Under the pieces are notes generated by a model that saw only the letters and a list, made by a program, of their open reading frames with translations, searched no databases and was not told the origin of the DNA. The translations under genes were made by a program, and so were the position numbers. From Manihot esculenta (taxonomy: Eukaryota; Streptophyta; Magnoliopsida; Malpighiales; Euphorbiaceae), in the NCBI RefSeq assembly GCF_001659605.2, contig NC_035174.2, positions 3,784,389 to 3,848,388 of the forward strand: DNA of 64,000 bases, in the 5' to 3' direction. Within the stretch, counting starts at the first letter, position 1, and each line of letters opens with the position of its first letter. Shown one piece after another: positions 37,578-49,912 of this stretch.

Positions 37578-40358
37578 CTACCAAGGTTTCAGGTCACCAA
37601 CAGGACCTGCAGTCCAGTTCAAGATCTTCTCACCTGGCCTCAAGTAAATAGTTTTTTCATGCGGCAGTTTACGTGCAAGTCCGTTCAGAACTTGATGGAA
37701 AGCATCTCCTGGTTGAGCAGGTTGGGGGAATAACATTGCCTGCTTCATTGATGGGTTTGCAAGCAATCTCTGCTTCCTGAGTATCACTTCAGGTGGGATT
37801 GAAGTCAGAATGGTGTCCAAGTTGGGCACATCTTTCTCATCTACAAAAACCCCAATTTCTTCCCATGGAATTGCATCCGCAAAAGGTAGCACAATGTCAT
37901 CTGCAATGATAACCGGAATGCAACCAAAGATAACAGCTTCAACCAATCTCGGACTCCATGGAGCCCAGCCAAGCGGACACAAGCAAAACACGGCTCGTTG
38001 CATGTCTTCGTAGTATGTAGTTGGGTGATCTGTGGATATGTCAAAAAGTGGATTGTCCTTGAAGTTTTCCCACACTGCTGCTCGAGCACCTCTGAGAAAT
38101 TTTAAATGAAGATTTCAATTGGCTTCAATAAATTACCAAAGATGGTTTTGAGCCTTCAATGCTACAATTGCACCTAAACATTTTCCAGTTAACATGGAAA
38201 CAAAATGTGAACATACCTTGCATAATAGCCGCCTTCTGGGTCATTTCCCACATCATAAAACAACCCTCTGAAGTAGACAAAGATAGATCTAGGGGTTTTC
38301 TCAGGAATAAAGTGGGCTTGCATTTTCTGGGGAGGGGCATATGGAGGAACAATTATTGATCCCTCTTTTAAGCAGACATGATTACGTTGTCCAAAAGTTT
38401 GCACCAAGGTAGCCCGTTGGAGCAAGTGAAGAATTCCTCTTTCAATGGCCTTCTCTTCCTGCAAAAGCACACGTGAAGAGGGAACCATCAAACAAAAGTA
38501 AATGACATATAGAAAGACAACTTGCAAGAACTCGACAAAGTTCACATTATGAATATAAACATATATATATTTTTTTGATACAGTACAAGAGTTGAAAATA
38601 GGAGTTTGGAATCCCTAAAATAGGTCAATTGATTAAAATTTATTAAACAGCTCGTCACCAAAAGAGGAGATTACCAGGAATGACAAACATAAAAGAAATG
38701 GATTTACTCACCAAATAATGGAAGCATGCTGCAAAGTCATGGGGCACAACGAAAAAGTGATCAGCACCTTCAGTCCGGTTCCAATAAGGCCAGTTTGAAG
38801 AAATAAGCTGGATAGCACTTCTCATCATTCTTGGCGATTTAAAAGGCAAAGGGAGGCCATTCGGTGTCAAGTCGCAAGTGGTGTATACAGGGGTATAAAA
38901 CCAATCAGCTTCCTCAGGATTGAGCGTTCGAACAGGACTAGATAAAAGAAACCGATGCATAAAGATCTCAGCAGCAAACATATGGGTGAGGCATCTTGGA
39001 TCCTTTTGCAGAACCTTCTTGTTGTATTTGCTTGGAAGTTCATAAACAAAAACTTTTAGTCTTCCTACAGGATCATCTTCTAAAACATCACCAGCACTAC
39101 CTACATTTTACACAACCCAATCAGCTCTACCTACATGTTGCCAAGTTTTATAGTTCCAAGCATTTAATAATTATCAATATAAGAATTTCAATCTGCCACA
39201 AAACATGCAGTTTCCATGCTAAAAATAAATTCTCATTTCCCCCTTCTCTCACTTCCACCTTTGCCAAATTGCCAAAATCAAATATCTTTTCACTATTCAG
39301 ATTTCTTGTCAAGGATGTCAGAGATGTCCACCACACAAATTGTTTTATTCATAATCTCTATTTTAATGCAAAATGCTGAATCAATTTAGTATGACTTTTA
39401 GAGCTTGGTGCTTGCTCTTCTAAGATGAAGCAATCCAGGAAAACATTATAGAGATAGGATGAAGAGCAACTAGTGAAAAAGAAACTCTTCCCTCTCTACA
39501 TACACTCCTAAATATGCACAGTTATTAGTGAAGATGTCAAATACAATCCATGTCATTCAGACACCAATTTGTTTCTGACATGGAAATTTGGGACATCAGA
39601 CATTCTATTCTTTTCAACTGAGTCCAAACTAGTTGGCATCATCTACGTGGAACCTTTTTTGCATTATATTATGTTGAGATCATAAGATAAGCACCTACAA
39701 AACAAGTATGTTACTATGGAAAATGGAGAGTAGACAATAAATTTTCCAGCAATCCAGATGTGGAGAACAAAGAGTAGACAATAAATTTTGGGAAAGGCAC
39801 ACACAGCTTATACAGATAATTGAAAAAAACAACGGCCTTTTATAAGTTTTTCAAACTCATTAAATTCTTGAACAATAATAACGGAAATTATTTAGATGTT
39901 TGTTTCAGAATTGATAAATTTTTAACTATTATAGAAATTTGTCAACTTCAACCAATGAAACTACACACAATCCACTTCGACTAAAGCCAGCAGGTCTAGC
40001 AAATCTCCGATTGAGCTTCAACTCAAGCGGATCCCCAGAAGAGGTATTATTCCCAAAAACTACATAGTCAAATCTAGGAGGAAACCGTAAATTCAGTTAT
40101 CAAGCCCACATCATTGTTTAAAAAAAAAAAAAAAGAATAAATCAACTGCAGACACCACATAGAGATAAAATAATTATTGAGCATGACAAATCCATCAGCA
40201 CAGAAGGATGCAAAGGCAGCATAGAACTGATAGAAGGAAGGAAAGCTACCTGAAATCCTCTCAGTGGGTTGACCCCTACCCAGCTTCACAGCACCAGCAG
40301 TCGATGCAAAGGCAGCAAAGCAGAGAATTCCAACAAAAACCCACTTCCAAATCTCCAT
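37578..40358 (-). CDS. IRX10L: Xylan beta-1,4-xylosyltransferase, GT47 exostosin family (IRX10-like)
   Basis: Golgi glycosyltransferase that extends the beta-1,4-xylan backbone of secondary and primary cell walls. Four exons in coding order: 40358-40250, 39100-38712, 38458-38217 and 38091-37578, giving 417 residues. An N-terminal hydrophobic segment (WVFVGILCFAAFASTAGA) serves as signal peptide or anchor. The exostosin domain runs from about residue 50 (LKVFVYELPSKYN) to 360, with CLTHMFAAEIFMHRFL, EADWFYTPVYTTCDLTPNG, GADHFFVVPHDFAACFHY, RSIFVYFRGLFYDVGNDPEG, CPLGWAPWSPRLVEAVIFGC and IPVIIADDIVLPFADAIPW. The tail ends WTAGPVGDLKPW, as in the IRX10/IRX10L branch. Intron 1 is 1,149 bp. The position next to LEAFY fits Arabidopsis At5g61840 (IRX10L, from memory). 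IRX10 and IRX10L are close, so the paralog letter is less sure than the family. Confidence 0.93.
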
Positions 40359-40399
40359 TCTTTCTATCCCCTTACTCTTTTGAAGCTCGAAAGAAAGGG

Positions 40400-43300
40400 A
40401 AGCAATGAAGAGAAATCAAACAAAGAAGCAGATAATATGAGCATAGAAGGATGATTTCAGCTACAAAAGATAGATGAAATGTCACGAAAGAGGTAGTTAC
40501 AGGGTTTTGTTAGAAATACAAGAAATGAGTTTATTTATTGATGAGAGAAACAAATGGGAAAGAAAGAGCAAGAAGCTGATTGAGAAGGCCAAGCAAATTT
40601 GCCGGAAGAAGATTCTCGTGGTGTTTCTTAAACTGGTAATATGGTGGGCGCTGTATATAATATTTGGGCTGGTCTGATGCCAAGTCCACCTCATTACCAG
40701 ATCCCAGCTGCGTTGTTCAACCTTCAACCTGCTCTTCGAAGAATTACCCCAAAGTCCTTCGCTTTGCTATTATTCACTATTTTGTCATTGAATTTTGACA
40801 ATTATATCATAAAAAATTTATTATTTAGTTTCTGTATTTTAGATAAATTTATTAATTAATTTTTTAATTTTAAAAAATACACTAAACTATTCTTAAAATT
40901 TTAGAAGATCACATTTTATTAAATTTAATTATTAAGTGTTTTATCATTTTTTAGTTTAAAAAAGTTATTAATTAATTCTTAATTTTATAAAAAATTACTA
41001 ATTAATTTTTATATCGAAAATATTTAAATATTTTTTTATAATACTTAATAATTAAAATTAATAGTTAAATTATTTAGTGTATTTTTTTAAAATATTAAAA
41101 TATTTTAATATATTTTTTAAAATTAAAAATTAACTAATAAATTTTTTATATTATATAAATTAAACAGTAATTTTTTTAAATATATTCAGTACGTTTTATA
41201 ATTTGTATTATTTATTTTTTTACATATATTAAAAAATATATTTTTTATTAATTTTTTAATTATACTCATTTTAAATATATTAATCTTTATTAAATATTAA
41301 AAAATATTTTAAAAATAAGATAAAATTAAATAGAATTATAATTGTTAATTTGTATGTTATTATAATTAAAAATAATAATAATAATTTTAAGATAATTTAA
41401 AAAATAAATTAATAAAAAATATAAAAAAAAATGTCCACCAACAGTCGCTCAGTTAAAAAAAAGAAAATTAAGATTTTTACTATGCACTATAATAAATATA
41501 CTAATGTAATAAATTAAAAAAAAAATACACAAAAAAATTAAAGTTTCTAGGGTCAGGTGTGACAACATGTAGCTGGGTAGCAACAGCACACCGACAGTCT
41601 ACCTCTTTATCATATATTAAAAAAATATCAAAAAGTGTGAAAATGGAGAAATTATCAAAGTAAATTTTGTAACATATAGCATCAAACAGTTGAAAAATAA
41701 TTTCAGTATTGTTACGAAACACATTCTTAATCATGTTTATAACAAAAAAAAAAAATTATTACCTAGTTAATTTTAAATACTGCAAGATGTTTACGAATAA
41801 GAGTCACCTTTATATACCAAGTAAATAAATCTTCAACTTTCTTATTTTTCCAACTAATTACAAATTAAAAGTACTTCAAAATTCCTTTATTATTATAAAA
41901 TGTGTTAAATCCATTAATACGTTTACTTACAAAAAAAAAAAAAATTAAACCCACTAGTTTCTAGATAAAGAAAGTTTTTTAAAGCATGAAAATGAGAGAA
42001 TTTGACATAAATTAAATAGTGAAAGGTCACGTGACAAATGAAAATAACATAGGGTTATTTTGTTATGGTAAATTTTGAAAGAGGATGAGAAATGAATAGT
42101 TTCAACCATATTTTGTTGATAGGAAAATGGTAAAGAAATAGAGGATATTTTGCCTTTGTAGATATTAGGGGATCACACCGACACAATATTTTGAATTGTC
42201 AACTTTTCTTGCCAACTATGGACTTCATCAAACGAGATCTTCGCCTTTGGTGTTTCGTTTGAGTGCTTCCTGCTCAGCGCTTAGGCGGGGCCAGGGCTTT
42301 GAATGACTTCAACTGAAATTAACTTTTTTAATCTTCTTTTAATTTTTTAATTAATTTTAATTTCCATTCAAATTCAAATTAATAAATATTTTTTAACTAA
42401 AAAAAGCTAAAAACTAACCTGTATTGCTATATTTTAATTCATTTAACTTTCATTTATCATTTAATTTTAACTGTGATTATTTACTTTTCTTAATTCTCGG
42501 AGAGAATTTTTCCATTAAGCTCCTTTACTACATTTTTTTTAATTAATTTTCATTGAAGTAGTTACATCACACTGCACTCCACACAATAACAATAATAAAA
42601 ATTACTATTTAATTTTATAATATAAAAAAATTTTAATTTTAAAAATATATTAAACTATTTATATAATTATTTTATTATATATTTACTCTTATTTAATAGT
42701 GTTTTTTTTTTTATATCTGTTCGAACACAAATATATAATTTTTGCTATGTTTAAGATAATGTTGAATATTAATTTAACTTAATTTTAAATTTGTGACCCG
42801 CTGCCTCTAGTAAATCGGTCTGAGTTTGAAAAAAATTGATTGAAAAGTAATCAGTTATGTATTAAAATATTTTCACTACTTATAAATATTAAAAATAATA
42901 AATAATAATTATTACTATATTTTATTATATAATTATATGAATATTATTTAATTTAAATATATATAAATGTATTTGATAAACATTAATTTATATAAAGGAA
43001 AAACTACCATATATAATGCTTGCAGTTTGATGGAACAACCAACTTCATTTATTATGATTTATTGATTGCACATAAAGAGACAGACAGAGGCCGCCATGGG
43101 CTGATTTGATTCCAATTTTCTGTTAGAATCCCCGGTTTCCGGGTACTTTGGTCTTAAATGGTTACAATTACAGTTTGAAAATAGTTACGGTTAAAAACGG
43201 TTTCCATTTAATTATTGTTGATTTAAAATTTTGAATAATTTATAATAAAGTTTATAAAATTTAGTCTCTATTATTTTAATTATTTAATAGTTTATTTTTT

Positions 43301-43820
43301 TTAAAATTTTGAATAAGTATATTCAGACTTATTTATTACGTGCTAATATTGCATTTTGGAAAGAGTTCTTAGAATGTAAAAATTTTGCAATATAATCATT
43401 ATATTTATAAAGATTTTATTACAGATTATGTTAAATCTCATGTAGATCCATTGTAATTAATAGCCAATATTTTTAGTTAAAACTTCTTATATTCTATTCT
43501 AGAAAATGATGTACAGGATAGATAGATTATTATAAAATAAAAAGAAAATAAATTATTATTTAATAAAATCATAATTTATAAACTTCTTATTAATTACAAT
43601 AACTATACATTTGGCTTTATTATTGTTTTGAAAATGACCTTTTTTCATATTTAATTCTTGGGCTAACCTTGCAAATATGTAATTAATACGAAAGACAAAA
43701 GTAACAAAATAAACCGGGAAGTCGACGATGAACTGTTTCTGTAGCAACAAAAGTCATTCGGTGAACGGAAAGATTTGACCGTTAAAAGTAGGTGGAGATG
43801 ATTGAAGGAGTAGTTCAGAA
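40400..43820. other. Large AT-rich intergenic region
   Basis: About 3.4 kb without a supported gene. Positions 40800-41180 contain an imperfect inverted repeat: AAATTTATTAATTAATTTT followed by a TTTTAAAAAATACACTAAAC block on the left arm, and a close reverse complement near 41090-41150, suggesting an AT-rich MITE. A mixed-composition patch at 42170-42310 and another at 43070-43200 hold no recognisable protein. (TA)-rich and homopolymer tracts are frequent. Confidence 0.5.
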
Positions 43821-43936
43821 TTATTATTATGCCATTTATGGCTATTACTACTGTTTCGTCTTCTTTATACTTTCTGGCAGAAGACTGTGATCAAAACAAA
43901 TTAAAACAAGGAATAAGAAAGGAAGAGATATCAAGC

Positions 43937-45563
43937 ATGACCAAGACAAGAGAAATGGATACAACTGATGATGCTCATCAAGCTCAACAACATAAAGCTA
44001 CAAGCAAAGGTATGGTGGAGCAGACCAAAACAAGTCTCCTGAGAGCTGCTGTTGAAAGGCAGGATCCCTCTTCCAAGGTGTCCTAACTCCTATCTCTTTC
44101 TTAATTTCCTCTCTTTACTTTTGGAACAAAAAATTTCTGCAAGAATTTAATTTAACTGATTTATTTTTAAATATTTTTTTGTTTGAAATGTGAGAATTTC
44201 GATTCTTTTTAATTTAAAAATTATCATTTTGAAAGAAGTAGAACTGCTACTGAAATTTATTTAAATTTTTTTTATTGCAAGATGAATCATACCAAACCAG
44301 CTGAAAATTTATTGTGATTGAAGCATGGGTTTGGTTCCGTGCAGGGAGTAGATGACTCGACTCTAAGAAGGTTTCTGCGGGCTCGTGATCTGGATGTCCA
44401 GAGAGCTTCCGCCATGTTCCTGAAGTACTTGAAATGGAGACGAGAGTTTGTTCCAAATGGCTCCATTTCTCCATCAGAGGTCTCGAATGAAATTGCGCAG
44501 AATAAAGTATTTGTGCAAGGAACAGATAAGAAAGGACGCCCTATAATGGTAGCTTTTGGTAGTAGACATTATCAAAACAAAGAAAGCTCTGAGGAATTGA
44601 AACGTACGTAGATGTTGAGAATACTTAAAACTCTTTTTTTAAGTTTTTTTACAAGTTATCACTGTCTAAATGTATACATGTACAGGTTTTGTAGTGTACG
44701 TCTTGGATAAAATTTGCGCAAGGTAATTTTTCTCCATTAGTCCAATATTGTTTAAAGCAATTTATCAAACAGTTGATGGGGAAGACGTTGATGCATCAGG
44801 ACGTCACCAGAACAGGAGAAATTTGTTGTCCTTGCAGATCTTCAAGGCTGGGGATATGCAAACAGCGATGTCCGAGGATGCCTGGCAGCTCTAGCTATTC
44901 TGCAGGTATATATATATATATATAACTCGGTCTTATATTTATGGGTTCATCTGATTTTTCTGATGAATAAGGAAGCAAGCAACAATGGCTTGTTTTCACT
45001 GTCAATTGGCCAATTGCAGGACTACTACCCTGAAAGACTAGGGAAACTGTTCATTGTGAACGCTCCATACATTTTTATGGCTGTCTGGAAAATTATCTAC
45101 CCTTTCATAGATAATAACACCAAGAAGAAGGTGAGCAAGGATGGATTTTTATTCTTATCTCTAAACTTATATTTTTGTTCCAAATCCACTAAAACTTGTA
45201 ATAAATATGTTCACTCGTTGAAATTGCAATAGCTTTCTTGAAATTAAAAACTTTTAAGTGATACACTTGTTACTCGTGAAGTATATTTATTTTTTACGAT
45301 TTAATTTTCAACAATAAATTGAAAGTAAAAAAGAAAAATGAAAAGCTCCTACTTTAGTGAAAGTAGAAATACTAGTTTAATTTGTTTTCTTTTTAAGTGA
45401 ATGTGGGCTGGTTTTCTCAGTTAACAGACTATGTTTCCTGATGGCCTTGCAGATAGTATTTGTGGAGAACAAGAAGCTGAAATCCACCCTCTTAGAAGAC
45501 ATCGATGAGAGCCTAACCCCAGATATATACGGAGGGCGGCTGCCACTAGTTCCAGTCCTTTGA
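43937..45563 (+). CDS. SEC14-like phosphatidylinositol transfer protein (CRAL-TRIO)
   Basis: Lipid-binding and transfer protein with a CRAL-TRIO N domain followed by the SEC14 lipid-binding domain. Six exons: 43937-44077, 44345-44603, 44686-44722, 44800-44905, 45020-45130 and 45453-45563, giving 254 residues from the ATG at 43937 (MTKTREMD). An in-frame ATG at 43829 would add 36 residues; the choice is unsettled. Seen in order: DDSTLRRFLRARDLDVQRAS and MFLKYLKWRREFVP (N domain), then GTDKKGRPIMVAFGSRHY, FVVLADLQGWGYANSDVRG, LAALAILQDYYPERLGKLF, IVNAPYIFMAVWKIIYPFID and IVFVENKKLKSTLLEDIDES, ending IYGGRLPLVPVL. Compact single-domain type without a GOLD or nodulin tail. All exons join in frame. 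The lipid ligand cannot be told from sequence. Confidence 0.9.
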
Positions 45564-45945
45564 TTGCTGAAGCTGATTGACGAACTAGCCGATGGGACAG
45601 AAATAAATGGATACAACAATTACCTTCACCGAAATGTCTAGACCTGTACGCTAGGACTGGCCGCCACTGAAATGAACATCATGATGTACCTGTTTAATCT
45701 CATGTCTTCTCAACTGTAATAAGCTATAAGTGCATATGCCTTGTGAAACACTAGCTTATATCGGAACTTATAAACATTTATAATTTTTTAAATAAAATAA
45801 TAAATAACGGCAATAAGACTTTTTACCATTTTAAGTTAAAAATAATAATTTTGAAATTCAGGTATGAAAAATAAAATTTTCCTGACTAAAAGTAATTTCT
45901 ACTGCATTTGTAGAGTTGGGTAGAGTTTACTCCGTTTATAAAGTG

Positions 45946-47094
45946 CACAATAATTAAAAAAATAAAAATATTATCACACTTAAAATGTGCGGTAACATTT
46001 AAAGTACGGTATGAATATTTTATTTAAATTAATAATTTAAATTTTATTTATTTAATTTTTATATTTTATTATATTAGTATAATTAATTTAATTATATATT
46101 AAATTTAATATAAATATAATTATAAAAGTTATATTAATATTGTTATAAATATTAATTATTTAAACTTATTTAAAATATAATATTATATTATTTATATTTA
46201 TTTTTATATTTTATTATTTTTATTAGAATTAATTTATAAATATTTATTAACTATATATATTATAAAAATTAAATAAATAATTCATATAAATAATTAAAAA
46301 TTATAAAATGTATAAAAATAAAATAATTAAATAAATTTAAATTATTTAAATTATTATAATCATAAAATGTATAATTTTTATAATTATATTTGATGACCGC
46401 TGGATTTCTCCAACCCGGTCAGGGCCAAGCCCTCGATCGCGGCCATCGTTCAGAAGCCCACACATTCTCAGCACTAACAGGTTAGACCCATTCGAGCCTT
46501 GATACCGGGCCCCTCAGAATTTCTCAGCCAGATCGGTCTCACCTTCACTGCATTTCGGGCCGATCTCCTTTGGGCCCGGCTTCGTTCCTATCTTTCGGCC
46601 CAGCCCAAAATCAAAAGGAAGACTCACCCAGATGCCTTGTGGACCCATCTACGCGCGCGGAAAGGATCAGAGGCCGTTACGCATGGGGCAGAGATCCGAT
46701 TCCCTCGTACATCCGTATCAGCGTAGCAGGGACAGGTGGTCCAATGATATACATTCTGTTAGCACGTCACTAGCAGATAAAAGGAAACATATAAAAGGAG
46801 AAATGCCCTCTCTATTTTTTAAACTTTTTCAGTTTTACAGAACCTATTGTAAAAATTATATTTCTCTTGATCTCAAATCATCAATATTTATATTAATTAT
46901 ATTTTAATATAATAAAATATAAAAAAATTAAATAAATAAAATTTAAATTATTAATTTAAATGAAATATTCTTACCGCACATTGAAAGTGCTATAAGACTA
47001 TCGAATGATGCACATCCAATCTGAATGCACGCAATAAAATATTATTGCATTCGAACAATGCGGTAATATTTTAATTTTTTTTTAAATTATTGTG
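45946..47094. repeat. Fold-back (long inverted repeat) element interrupted by a solo LTR
   Basis: The left arm starts CACAATAATT at 45946 and includes GTGCGGTAA near 45983 and the block 46021-46076. The right arm, read as reverse complement from 47094, also starts CACAATAATT, includes GTGCGGTAA near 46978, and matches the left block almost base for base over about 60 bases (46900-46972). The right arm carries about 70 extra bases near 46990-47060. Without the inserted LTR the element would be about 650 bp. No transposase frame. Outer ends are approximate, as no target duplication was found. Confidence 0.65.
46391..46883 (+). mobile_element. Solo LTR of an LTR retrotransposon
   Basis: A 493-bp GC-richer segment in nearly pure AT DNA. 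It begins TGATGA and ends TCATCA, the inverted TG...CA termini of a plant LTR. It is flanked on both sides by the same 5 bases, ATATT (46386-46390 and 46884-46888), a perfect target-site duplication. A TATAAAAGG box lies at 46790-46798, about 90 bases before the end, as expected for U3/R. No internal region, primer-binding site or polyprotein is present, so the element was reduced by LTR-LTR recombination. Open frames inside are not genes. Orientation is taken from the TATA box. Confidence 0.88.
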
Positions 47095-48367
47095 ATTATT
47101 ATTTTTTTTAATTTAAAACTACAAAAAGCCCTAACTCATAAATATATTTATTGTTAAATTTATTAGATGGTATATTAAATAAGCATTATAGTTCTTATTT
47201 GATCAAACCACCTTACATTTTAGTCTTAACACAAATGATAAGTTGATTCCCGACTTATATATTTTAGCTTACAAACTTAATTTATAAAGCCAAGAAACAT
47301 TATAAACAAATATGCCAGCTTAGTTTTAGATATAAGCTAAGGTAAATGCCCTATAAATATAGGTGAATGAATAAAAACCATTAATTTTAGATAACTTGCC
47401 ATTTTGTCCTGTTAATGCGGACAGATTGGTAAGATCACCAGGTGAATCACAAAGGGGCTCGCCAATCCATGCATGATCTTAATATTGCTGCAAGTTCCAG
47501 ACTCGAGCACATTGACTGAATCACAAAAGCTTGGATGAATAACCAATAATTGATTGAATGTCAGACAAAATCCATATGCGACTGATGCTACAACATTCAA
47601 TTATGTAATTTCTTCAGGGTTAGGGCCTCTGTGTGGGTGCATTGTCCATAAATAGCTCCATGCGTTCCATTGGCAAAGAATCATACTCGCGATATCTACA
47701 TCTCAGTTCATCGCTACAAATTAATCTCCTGCCCTCGCCGACATATTCCGACTTAACATCATCGTGTGATTCGTCGCATTATAGAAGTTTGCGCATCAAT
47801 ACTATGCCCCCATTTGCACCTTGTATAAATGAGCTATAAACAATGACTCAAGTTTACAAAAAGGTGATTTTTTCTATTAATCTTTAAACTCTTCTGTCTT
47901 CCCCTACAACAATATCAGGCACTGCAACATGTAATTCTTGTGAAGATAGACTTGCCTTGTGGGCTGCCATTTCCTTTTCCTTTTCAATATGAAGCACAAT
48001 TTCACCCCAGACCTGACAGCATTGCCATTTTTCTCCAACAACACAAGTTCGTCTCAGGGGATCCCTTTGGTAAAAGCCACATTACTTCCAAGGAAAGGCA
48101 AACTTCACCTCTAATTCAAGCAACTGAACAATGTTAATTCATTGAAATTTGCTGGTAGGCGACTAATTCATTCACCAGCATAGAATAATATCATCTCATT
48201 GGGGCCAGTCATATCCCAGCACTTGTTAGTAATCTGCCTGTGTGATGGGACTGGGTGTAGGCATTACTTAAATAATTTAATCCTGCTACCTCAGCTTGTG
48301 GATTTCTCGAATAATTCTATATATAGCGTACCTAAAAGAACTCAATCATCAAGTATTGTGGCACAGA
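47095..48367. other. Intergenic DNA on the 3' side of the DYW gene
   Basis: AT-rich to about 47400, then mixed composition to 48367. A 62-codon minus frame at 47412-47600 (AYGFCLTFNQLLVIHPSF) looks protein-like but I recognise no family. Part is likely the 3' UTR of the DYW gene. Confidence 0.45.
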
Positions 48368-49912
48368 CTACCAATAGTCTCCACAGGAACATGAGCCGCG
48401 TTCAAACTGGTGAAAACGGATCCGATCCCTTACAGTAATAACCCTGCTTAACAGCCTCGAAACCATTTTTATCCAATTGTGACAGTCATAGCAGATTCGA
48501 AGGTTCTTTGAAATCCTAATCTCTGTTCCAGGGCTAGTTTTAAAAATCCCATAGGCCAATGCCAACTTTTCACTGTGATGATACAAGTTTGCCTCCTTTT
48601 CCTCTTCAGAGACATCCATCATAACCAACTCAGTTGCCGGAAAAAATCCCTCCAACTTGGTCCTTTGGATCAAACTTACCAATATTTTGTATATTGCTTC
48701 TGTTTCAGGGTGAGATCGATCACCAGCCTTAAAATTGTGAACCACACCTGCCCACTCAATCCAACTCTTTCCCTTAACTTTACGAACTCCCTTCAATTTC
48801 ATCATTTCTCTCACTCCTTGAGCATTATCCCATCTCTCCCGAGAACAGTAGATATTTGAAAGCAAGACATAGTCTCCACTCTCAAGGCGTGATATTTTTG
48901 TAATGGCAACTTCACCTAGCTCTGGCTTTTGGTATGTTCTACAAGCACTAAGAAGTGCCCTCCATATAACAACATCTGGTTCGATTGGCATTGCTTTGAT
49001 AATGGCGTAAGCCTCTTCCAGAAGTCCAGCTCGACTCAAGAGATCAACCATTGCTCCGTAGTGCTCAAGCTGTGGCTGAATCGAGTAGTTGCTTTTCATT
49101 AAATCAAAGTATTTCCGGCCCTCTTTGACCAAACCACAATGGCTACATGCCGTTAAAATTCCAAGAAAAGTTATAGAATCAGGTGTAATATTTTCTTCCT
49201 CCATCTTGGAGAATACTGTTATAGCATCTAAAGCAAGCCCATGAACCGCCAGCCCATTGATCATTGAATTCCAAACTGAAACATCATTGCGCTGGACGCT
49301 GTTAAAAACTTGTTTAGCAGTTTGAATTCTACCACATTTTGAGTACATATCTACTAATGCAGAACTCAAAATAAAGCTCAATTCAATTCTTTTCTGAACC
49401 AGCATGTCATGCACCCATTGACCATGATTAAGTGCTCCAAGCCTTGCACACGCTGTTATAACAGAGGCAAATGTATACTTATCCGGCTCAACACTTGAGC
49501 TTAGCATTGCTCGGAAGAATCTCAATGCCTCCTCAAAACGCGCATTTCTAACATATCCTCCAATCATTGAATTCCAAGTGACAGCATCTCGGGCAGGCAT
49601 TTTGTAAAACACCTTGATGGCAATCTCATACTCCCCTTCCCTCATAAAATTTTCAATAACCAAATTCAGAGGCACCAAATCCATGGTCCAAGCAAAAACT
49701 TGATCGATTACTTGATAAGCAAGATTGAGGCGATCGCAATTCACATAAGTAGAAATCAGAGAAGCTGCAAGAGACGAATGAGTTGCATACCCAAATCTAA
49801 TAATTCTTGTATGGGTTTCGATTGCCGTTCTTAAATCCAAAGAGAGCTTACATGCTTCAAGAAGATCGCAGAATAATTGATGATCTGGAGCAAATTTAAG
49901 AAGAATCGCCAT
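48368..49912 (-). CDS. Pentatricopeptide repeat protein, PLS-DYW class RNA editing factor
   Basis: Organelle C-to-U RNA editing factor with its own cytidine deaminase-like DYW domain. A single exon of 514 residues. The start is the ATG at 49912 (MAILLKFAPDHQ); two codons upstream in frame are not ATG. PLS repeats include DAVTWNSMIGGYVRNARFEE, SALVDMYSKCGRIQTAKQVF, DVSVWNSMINGLAVHG and SITFLGILTACSHCGL. The E and E+ motifs follow (PDVVIWRALLSACRTYQKPE, LLSNIYCSRERWDNAQGVRE, KGKSWIEWAGVVHNFKAGDR). The DYW domain has the deaminase HxE (YHHSEKLALAYGIF) and CxxC (RICYDCHNWIK) residues and ends HQFERGSCSCGDYW. It is fairly short for the class, with few repeats. From memory, it fits Arabidopsis At5g50990. 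The edited site is unknown. Confidence 0.95.
   Translation of the reverse strand: MAILLKFAPDHQLFCDLLEACKLSLDLRTAIETHTRIIRFGYATHSSLAASLISTYVNCDRLNLAYQVIDQVFAWTMDLVPLNLVIENFMREGEYEIAIKVFYKMPARDAVTWNSMIGGYVRNARFEEALRFFRAMLSSSVEPDKYTFASVITACARLGALNHGQWVHDMLVQKRIELSFILSSALVDMYSKCGRIQTAKQVFNSVQRNDVSVWNSMINGLAVHGLALDAITVFSKMEEENITPDSITFLGILTACSHCGLVKEGRKYFDLMKSNYSIQPQLEHYGAMVDLLSRAGLLEEAYAIIKAMPIEPDVVIWRALLSACRTYQKPELGEVAITKISRLESGDYVLLSNIYCSRERWDNAQGVREMMKLKGVRKVKGKSWIEWAGVVHNFKAGDRSHPETEAIYKILVSLIQRTKLEGFFPATELVMMDVSEEEKEANLYHHSEKLALAYGIFKTSPGTEIRISKNLRICYDCHNWIKMVSRLLSRVITVRDRIRFHQFERGSCSCGDYW

Noticed and set aside
46499..46907. Overlapping frames of 67-91 codons
   Set aside because: They lie inside or across the end of the solo LTR; they reflect its higher GC content rather than a gene.
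47412..47600. 62-codon minus frame AYGFCLTFNQLLVIHPSF
   Set aside because: It looks protein-like, but I recognise no family and it has no clear exon borders.
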